A stretch of DNA of 64,000 bases from Roseiarcus sp963775575 (lineage in GTDB: Bacteria; Pseudomonadota; Alphaproteobacteria; Rhizobiales; Beijerinckiaceae), in assembly GCA_963775575.1 (NCBI GenBank), contig CAVZJG010000003.1, positions 496,001 to 560,000 on the forward strand, in the 5' to 3' direction. Each line of letters opens with the position of its first letter. Position 1 is the first letter of the stretch. Position numbers and translations under genes: made by a program. Positions 57,535-64,000 of this stretch are shown piece after piece. Under the pieces are notes generated by a model. It was not told where the DNA came from. It searched no databases and worked only from the letters and a program-made list of their open reading frames with translations.

Positions 57535-57803
57535 TGGATCAGGCTGAGCCCGTCATCGGATTCTACGCGCCCGTCCACCGCGCGCTGACCGAGCCGATCC
57601 TGTTAGGGGGCGCGCCGCGCGCCGTGGCGATCCTCAACGGCACGCTCGCCGCCGCCGTTGGTTTGGGCCTCCGCCTCTGGATCGTCGGCGCCGTCATCTG
57701 GCTGATCGGCCATCTCGCGGCGGTCTGGGCCGCCAAGCGCGATGCCGCCTTCGTCGACGTGGTGCGCCGGCACCTGCGCTACCCCCAGCACATGATTGCA
57801 TGA
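57534..57803 (+). CDS. trbD: TrbD (VirB3-like)
   Basis: An 89-residue protein, MDQAEPVIGFYAPVHRALTE, with PILLGGAPRAVAILNGTLAA and a following hydrophobic pair, the VirB3/TrbD pattern. An inner-membrane partner of the TrbE ATPase. It ends 10 bp before the trbE ATG. Confidence 0.92.
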   Translation: MDQAEPVIGFYAPVHRALTEPILLGGAPRAVAILNGTLAAAVGLGLRLWIVGAVIWLIGHLAAVWAAKRDAAFVDVVRRHLRYPQHMIA

Positions 57804-57813
57804 GGGGCCGCCG

Positions 57814-60249
57814 ATGATGAACCTCGCCGAATATCGCCGCCGGTCACAGACCCTCGCCGACTTCCTGCCCTGGGCGGCGCTGGTCGAGAAGGGCGTCATC
57901 CTCAACAAGGACGGTTCGTTCCAGCGCACGGCTCGGTTCCGCGGTCCTGATTTGGACTCGGCGACGCCCGCCGAGCTCGTCGCGATCACCGGGCGGCTCA
58001 ACAACGCCCTGCGTCGCCTGGGATCCGGCTGGGCGATTTTCATCGAGGCGCAGCGTCAGCCTGCCAACATTTATCCGCGCAACCAATTTCCGGACGCCGC
58101 CTCTGGCCTCGTCGATGCGGAGCGCCGCGCTCAGTTCGAAGAAGAAGGCGCGCATTTCGAGAGCGGGTATTTCCTGACGCTGCTCTGGCTCCCGCCCGCC
58201 GAGGACGCCTCGAGGGCCGAGAGCTGGCTCTATGAGGGCCGCTCGCGCGATCGCGCCGACTGGCGCATGGCGCTCGATGGCTTCATCGACCGAACGAATC
58301 GCGTGCTGGCGTTGATCGAGGGCTTCATGCCCGAGGCCGACTGGCTCGACGATGCCGACACGCTGACCTATCTCCATTCCTGCGTCTCGACCCGCCGCCA
58401 GCGCGTGCGAATCCCTGAGACGCCGATGCATCTCGACGCCATCCTCACCGACGAGGAACTGACCGGCGGTCTCGAGCCGAGGCTCGGCCGCATGCATCTG
58501 CGCACGCTCACCATCATGGGATTCCCTTCGCAGACCTGGCCCGGCCTGCTCGACGAACTCAACCGGCTCGCCTTCCCCTATCGCTGGTCGACGCGCGCGA
58601 TCTGTCTCGACAAGACCGACGCGGCTAAGGCGCTCGCCCGCATCCGTCGCCAGTGGTTCGCCAAGCGCAAGTCGATCATGGCGATCCTGAAGGAGGTGAT
58701 GACCAACGAGGCGTCGGTGCTGATGGACAGCGACGCCGCCAACAAGGCGCTCGACGCCGACGCCGCGCTCCAGGAGCTGGGCTCGGACTTGGTCGGGCAG
58801 GCCTATGTCACCGCGACCGTAACCGTCTGGGACGAGGACCCCAACATCGCCGACGATCGCCTGCGCCTGGTGGAGAAATCCGTTCAAGGCCGCGACTTCA
58901 CCTGCATGCGCGAGACGGTCAACGCGATCGAAGCGTGGCTCGGCAGCCTGCCGGGTCACGTCTACGCCAATGTCCGCCAGCCGCCGATCTCGACCCTCAA
59001 TCTCGCGCATATGATGCCGTTCTCGGCAGTCTGGGCCGGGCCGGAACGGGACGAGCATTTCCAGGCGCCGCCGCTGTTCTTCGCGCAGACGGAAGGCTCG
59101 ACGCCGTTCCGGTTTTCCCTGCATGTCGGCGATGTCGGCCACACGCTGATCGTCGGTCCGACGGGCGCGGGAAAAAGCGTGCTGCTCGCGCTGATGGCGC
59201 TGCAGTTCCGCCGCTATGCGGGCGCTCAAGTTTTCGCGTTCGACTTCGGCGGCAGCATCAGGGCCGCCGCGCTTGCCATGGGCGGCGACTGGCACGATCT
59301 CGGCGGCGCGCTCGGCGACGATATCGCCGAGCCCGCAGCTCTCCAGCCGCTCGTTCGCATCGACGGCGCGAGCGAGCGCGCCTGGGCGGCCGAGTGGATC
59401 GCGACGCTGCTCGCCCGCGAGGCCGTGTCGATCACGCCCGAACTCAAGGAGCATCTGTGGTCGGCGCTGACTTCGCTAGCCTCCGCCCCCGTCGCGGAGC
59501 GGACGATCACCGGCCTGTCGGTGCTCCTGCAGTCGAACGCCCTGAAGCAGGCCTTGCAGCCCTATACGATCGGCGGGCCCTGGGGACGATTGCTGGATGC
59601 CGAGACCGAGCGCCTCGGCGAGGCCGACGTCCAGGCATTCGAGACAGAGGGCCTCATTGGCGCCAGCGCCGCGCCGGCGGTTCTTTCCTATCTCTTCCAC
59701 CGTATCGAGGACCGCTTCGATGGGCGCCCCACCCTGCTCATCATCGACGAGGGCTGGCTCGCCCTCGACGATCGCGGCTTCGCCGGCCAGCTTCGCGAAT
59801 GGTTGAAGACGCTACGTAAGAAGAACGCCAGCGTCATCTTCGCCACCCAGTCGCTCGCTGACATCGACGGCAGCGCCATCGCGCCCGCCATCATCGAGAG
59901 CTGTCCCACACGCGTGTTCCTGCCCAACGAGCGTGCGCTCGAACCCCAGATCGCGACCATCTACCGCCGCTTCGGCCTGAACGATCGTCAGATCGAAATC
60001 CTCAGCCGTTCGACGCCCAAGCGCGATTACTACTGCCAGTCGCGTCACGGCAATCGCCTGTTCGAACTCGGCTTGAGCGAGGTCGCGCTGGCCTTCACCG
60101 CCGCCTCTTCCAAGACCGACCAGACGGCCATCGCCGAGACGATCGCGGCACACGGTCGTGAGGGATTCGCCGCCGCATGGCTGCGCGGCAAGGGCCTCGA
60201 TTGGGCCGCCGAAATGCTCGTCAACCGCAGTGAGGAGATTTCCGGATGA
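57814..60249 (+). CDS. trbE: Conjugal transfer ATPase TrbE (VirB4-like)
   Basis: An 811-residue protein from ATG 57814 (MMNLAEYRRRSQTLADFLPW); a TTG at 57796 is possible. Walker A is TLIVGPTGAGKSVLLALMA, Walker B LLIIDEGWLALDD, followed by SVIFATQSLADI. It energises pilus assembly and transfer at the inner membrane. It overlaps trbJ by 4 bp. Confidence 0.97.
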   Translation: MMNLAEYRRRSQTLADFLPWAALVEKGVILNKDGSFQRTARFRGPDLDSATPAELVAITGRLNNALRRLGSGWAIFIEAQRQPANIYPRNQFPDAASGLVDAERRAQFEEEGAHFESGYFLTLLWLPPAEDASRAESWLYEGRSRDRADWRMALDGFIDRTNRVLALIEGFMPEADWLDDADTLTYLHSCVSTRRQRVRIPETPMHLDAILTDEELTGGLEPRLGRMHLRTLTIMGFPSQTWPGLLDELNRLAFPYRWSTRAICLDKTDAAKALARIRRQWFAKRKSIMAILKEVMTNEASVLMDSDAANKALDADAALQELGSDLVGQAYVTATVTVWDEDPNIADDRLRLVEKSVQGRDFTCMRETVNAIEAWLGSLPGHVYANVRQPPISTLNLAHMMPFSAVWAGPERDEHFQAPPLFFAQTEGSTPFRFSLHVGDVGHTLIVGPTGAGKSVLLALMALQFRRYAGAQVFAFDFGGSIRAAALAMGGDWHDLGGALGDDIAEPAALQPLVRIDGASERAWAAEWIATLLAREAVSITPELKEHLWSALTSLASAPVAERTITGLSVLLQSNALKQALQPYTIGGPWGRLLDAETERLGEADVQAFETEGLIGASAAPAVLSYLFHRIEDRFDGRPTLLIIDEGWLALDDRGFAGQLREWLKTLRKKNASVIFATQSLADIDGSAIAPAIIESCPTRVFLPNERALEPQIATIYRRFGLNDRQIEILSRSTPKRDYYCQSRHGNRLFELGLSEVALAFTAASSKTDQTAIAETIAAHGREGFAAAWLRGKGLDWAAEMLVNRSEEISG

Positions 60250-60986
60250 ACGCTCGTCGCCTTCGCGCGGCGCTCGCCGCAAGCGTCGCCTTGACGCTCG
60301 CGACCGCCGCGGTCCCCGCCCGCGCGCAAGTGATCGTCTACGATCCCAGCAATTTCTCGCAGAACGTGCTCACCGCCGCGCGGGCTCTGCAGCAGGTCAA
60401 CAACCAGATCCAGAGCCTGGAGAACCAGGCCAACATGCTCATCAATCAGGCCAAGAACCTGGCGAGCCTGCCGTATTCGTCGCTCTCCCAGCTCGAGCAG
60501 TCGATCAACCAGACGGAGCAGCTCCTCACCCAGGCCCAGCGCATCGCCTACAACGTGACAACGATCAATCAGGCATTCACGCAGACCTATCCGCAGAGCT
60601 ATTCCAGCTCGACCTCCTCGCAGCAGCTCCTCGCCGGCGCTGAGACGCGTTGGCAAAACTCGCTCGCCGGCTTCCAGGACGCCATGCGCGTGCAGGCCGG
60701 CGTGGTGCAGAACCTCAACAGCACCAGCACGCAGATCCAAGCGCTGATCACCTCGAGCCAATCGGCCTCGGGGGCGCTCCAGGCTGCCCAGTCCGGCAAC
60801 CAGCTCGTCGCGCTCCAGACCCGGCAGCTTGCGGATCTAACCGCCGTCATGGCGGCGATCTCGCGCGCCCAGAGCCTTGAAGGCGCCCGCAATGTCGCGA
60901 ACCAGGCGCAGGCGCAGCAGCAGCTCACCAGTTTTCTCAGCTACGGCCAGAGCTACCAGCCCGGTTCCGCGCAGATGTTCCACTGA
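60246..60986 (+). CDS. trbJ: TrbJ (VirB5-like)
   Basis: A 246-residue protein, MNARRLRAALAASVALTLAT. A signal peptide (cut near ARAQ) precedes a Gln-rich helical protein (NNQIQSLENQANMLINQAKN), as in TrbJ/VirB5 minor pilins. It is periplasmic or at the pilus tip, and overlaps the next gene by one base. Confidence 0.94.
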   Translation: MNARRLRAALAASVALTLATAAVPARAQVIVYDPSNFSQNVLTAARALQQVNNQIQSLENQANMLINQAKNLASLPYSSLSQLEQSINQTEQLLTQAQRIAYNVTTINQAFTQTYPQSYSSSTSSQQLLAGAETRWQNSLAGFQDAMRVQAGVVQNLNSTSTQIQALITSSQSASGALQAAQSGNQLVALQTRQLADLTAVMAAISRAQSLEGARNVANQAQAQQQLTSFLSYGQSYQPGSAQMFH

Positions 60987-61315
60987 TGGCCGACCAACCC
61001 CCTGACTTCGCCGCAATGCGCCGCGCCATCGGGTTCGTCCTGATCGCCTTGGCGATCGTCGCGGTCGCCGTTCACCGCCGTTACGACGAAGAGCCGGCGC
61101 GCGCGCCGCTGCCCGTCCCTTCCATCCCGAGCGATGCGCTCGCCCGCGAGCTGGCGCGCTGCCAGGCGATCGGCATGGCCGTTGAGGAAGACGCCGCCTG
61201 CAAAGCCGCGTGGGCCGAGAACCGACGTCGCTTCTTCGCCTCTCCTCCCACTGAGCCCGCCTCGTCCACACCAACGAGCGAACAGAAGCCCGCCGATAAC
61301 CCTGAGGATCGATAG
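60986..61315 (+). CDS. TrbK-alt, putative entry exclusion protein
   Basis: A 109-residue protein, MADQPPDFAAMRRAIGFVLI. One membrane helix (RAIGFVLIALAIVAVAVHRR) is followed by a periplasmic ARELARCQAIGMAVEEDAAC-KAAWAENRRRFF motif typical of the TrbK-alt family of rhizobial elements. It would block re-entry of like elements. Confidence 0.85.
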   Translation: MADQPPDFAAMRRAIGFVLIALAIVAVAVHRRYDEEPARAPLPVPSIPSDALARELARCQAIGMAVEEDAACKAAWAENRRRFFASPPTEPASSTPTSEQKPADNPEDR

Positions 61316-61320
61316 GCGAC

Positions 61321-62583
61321 ATGGGCGGCGCCGGCGTCGTCGACAATTTTCTGGGCGTCTTCACCCAGTATATCGATTCCGGCTTCGGCCTCGTGCAGGG
61401 CGATGTCCGCTGGCTCGCCGGCGTGCTCATCGCCATCGACATCACTCTGGCCGGCCTCTTCTGGGCGATGGCGCCCGACGAGGATGTCCTCGCGCGATTG
61501 ATCAAGAAAACGCTCTATATCGGTGTTTTCGCTTTCATCATCAGCAACTACAACAACCTCGCGAAAATCATCTACAACTCCTTCGCGGGCCTCGGCATCG
61601 AAGCCAGCGGCGGGACGCTGAGCCAGGCGCAACTCCTTCAGCCCGGGCGCATTGCTCAGGTCGGCGTCAACGCCGGTCAGCCGATTCTCACCGCAATTTC
61701 GGGGCTGATGGGCTTTGCCAGCTTCTTCGACAATTTCATCCAGATCGCCATCCTGCTGATCGCCTGGATGATCGTCGTCATCAGCTTCTTCATCATGGCG
61801 ATCCAGCTCTTCGTCAGCCTGATCGAGTTCAAGCTCACGACCTTGGCGGGCTTCGTCCTCGTGCCCTTCGGCCTCTTCGGCCGCACCGCTTTCCTCGCGG
61901 AGAAGGTGCTAGGCAACGTGGTCTCGTCAGGCGTGAAGATCCTCGTGCTCGCCGTGATCGTCGGCATCGGCTCGACGATCTTCGGTCAGTTCACTGGCAT
62001 TCTGAACAATCCCCCGACCATCAGCGACGCCCTGACCCTGATTCTCGCGGCCTTGTCCATGCTCGGCCTCACCATCTTCGGACCCGGCATCGCGAACGGT
62101 CTCATCGCCGGCGGGCCGCAGCTCGGCGCCGGCGCGGCCGTCGGAACGGGCCTCGCCGTCGCAGGGATCGGCGCCGCCGGGGTCGGCCTCGCGGCGGGCG
62201 GTCTCAGCGCCGCCGGAGGTGTACTCGCGGGGATCGGACGTGCGGGAGCCTCTGTCGCCGGCGGCGCCGCTACAGCCTATCGGGCGGGCGGGCTCGCTGG
62301 CGTCGCCGAGGCTGGCGCTTCGGCCGCCGCCAGTCCGCTTCGCCGCGCGGCCTCTAACCCGAGCGAAGGCTCCGCGACAGGAGGCGAGGCCGCGACGGGG
62401 GAAGCTAATTCTCAGGGAGCGAGCGCTTCGAACCAGACCGAATCCTCCGCGCAGCCGGCCTGGGCGCGGCGCATGAAGCGCAGCCAGGCCATCAGCCGCG
62501 GCGTCTCCGCCGTCGAACACGCCATCCGCTCTGGCGACCACGCAAGCGCCGGCGGCGGCGTCGATCTCTCTGAAGGAGAATAG
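61321..62583 (+). CDS. trbL: TrbL (VirB6-like)
   Basis: A 420-residue polytopic protein, MGGAGVVDNFLGVFTQYIDS. About six membrane helices lie in the first 270 residues (LIAWMIVVISFFIMAIQLFV, FKLTTLAGFVLVPFGLFGRT). A long Gly/Ala-rich, then Ser-rich, C-terminal tail follows. Inner-membrane channel component of the mating-pair apparatus. Confidence 0.95.
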   Translation: MGGAGVVDNFLGVFTQYIDSGFGLVQGDVRWLAGVLIAIDITLAGLFWAMAPDEDVLARLIKKTLYIGVFAFIISNYNNLAKIIYNSFAGLGIEASGGTLSQAQLLQPGRIAQVGVNAGQPILTAISGLMGFASFFDNFIQIAILLIAWMIVVISFFIMAIQLFVSLIEFKLTTLAGFVLVPFGLFGRTAFLAEKVLGNVVSSGVKILVLAVIVGIGSTIFGQFTGILNNPPTISDALTLILAALSMLGLTIFGPGIANGLIAGGPQLGAGAAVGTGLAVAGIGAAGVGLAAGGLSAAGGVLAGIGRAGASVAGGAATAYRAGGLAGVAEAGASAAASPLRRAASNPSEGSATGGEAATGEANSQGASASNQTESSAQPAWARRMKRSQAISRGVSAVEHAIRSGDHASAGGGVDLSEGE

Positions 62584-62586
62584 AAG

Positions 62587-63266
62587 ATGTTCTGGCGACC
62601 GACGGTGCGTTACGGCGCGACCCCCGAACCCGAGACGCCCTATCAGCGGGCCGGCCAAGTCTGGGACGAGCGCATCGGCTCCGCCCGTGTCCAGGCCAAG
62701 AATTGGCGGCTCGCCTTCTTCGGCATGCTCGCGCTCAGCGGCGGTCTTGCCGGCGGTCTCGTCTGGCAATCCGCGCGCGGCACGGTCACGCCGTGGGTCG
62801 TCCAGATCGACAAGCTCGGTCAGTCGCAGGCAGTGGCGCCAGCCATCGCCGATTACCGGCCGACCGACCCGCAGATCGCCTGGCATCTCGCGCGCTTCAT
62901 CGAAGAGGTGCGCGGCATTCCCGCTGACCCGGTCGTGCTGCGTCAGAACTGGCTGGAGGCCTACAGCTACGTCACCGACAAGGGCGCGCTGGCGCTCAAC
63001 GAATATGCGCGCGCCAACGATCCCTTCTCCAAGGTCGACAAGACCCAGGTCTCGGTCGAGGTGTCGAGCGTCATCCGCGCCTCGAACGACAGCTTCCGCG
63101 TCGCCTGGATCGAGAGGCGCTACGTCGACGACGCGCTCGCCGCGACCGAACGCTGGAGCGCCATTCTCACCATCGTCGTGCAGCCGCCGACCGACGCCGA
63201 CCGGCTGAAGAAGAACCCGCTCGGCGTCTACGTCCACGCCCTCAACTGGTCCAAGGAGCTCGGCTG

Positions 63267-63267
<1 letters not shown>
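62587..63267 (+). CDS. trbF: TrbF (VirB8-like)
   Basis: A 226-residue protein, MFWRPTVRYGATPEPETPYQ. A cytoplasmic N-terminus, one membrane span (AFFGMLALSGGLAGGLVW) and a periplasmic NTF2-like domain with WLEAYSYVTDKGALALNEYA and NPLGVYVHALNWSKELG. It nucleates the secretion complex. It overlaps trbG by one base. Confidence 0.95.

Positions 63268-64000
<733 letters not shown>

Noticed and set aside
57844..59454. 536-codon minus-strand frame opposite trbE
   Set aside because: Antisense shadow of a well-supported ATPase gene.

Overview
The window is a high-GC chromosome segment from an alphaproteobacterium, most likely of the Hyphomicrobiales (Rhizobiales). That rests on the thiC-thiS-thiG order, alphaproteobacterial RecA and AlaRS, and a conjugative island of the type common in that order. 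Species cannot be named from the sequence alone; a methylotroph or methanotroph relative is a guess. No rRNA, tRNA or CRISPR array was seen.

Region 1 (1-26267) is chromosome. Housekeeping genes are thiamine synthesis (thiG partial, thiS, thiC with a TPP riboswitch), a SixA-type phosphatase, alaS, recA, a GGEEF diguanylate cyclase, two tandem membrane glycosyltransferase-like paralogues, cobS, small membrane or zinc proteins, an aspartic protease and dusA. Three transposable elements with readable target duplications sit among them. (a) A 3.9-kb IS1-like element (2544-6471) has 25-bp perfect inverted repeats and an 8-bp duplication, and carries an AAA-type ATPase and three unknown genes besides its transposase. 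It lies just upstream of the thiC promoter. (b) An IS1595-family element (11584-13537) carries a HEPN-like gene and a small divergent gene and lies just upstream of the recA promoter. (c) An IS66-family element (13643-15165) splits a short ORF. A second copy of the HEPN/small-ORF pair lies at 15313-16117. Long intergenic palindromes recur at about 7.3, 16.4 and 21.3 kb, and truncated resolvase and ParE pieces mark a deletion scar near 22.6 kb.

Region 2 (about 26.2 kb to the window end) is an integrative and conjugative element that starts with a tyrosine integrase divergent from the 5' end of dusA, a known island insertion site. Its order is: integrase; AbiE-type toxin/antitoxin; an anti-restriction and DNA-metabolism block (frameshifted ArdC-like gene, ParB-like protein, small island proteins, methylase/strawberry-notch helicase, toprim protein, SLOG/DUF2493 protein, DUF736 protein); regulators (XRE, DUF2285-type, AlpA-like HTH); a RepA/iteron/ParA/ribbon-helix-helix replication-partition block; TraF peptidase, lytic transglycosylase and VirD2-like relaxase; a HipA-like kinase with its own N-terminal extension and palindromic operators; TraG coupling protein; and a trbBCDEJKLFG mating-pair operon, cut by the window end in trbG.

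The transfer genes read intact, while three accessory genes carry frameshifts. Three accessory genes (ArdC-like, ParB-like, strawberry-notch) are each preceded by a related hairpin leader, which may be a shared regulatory element.
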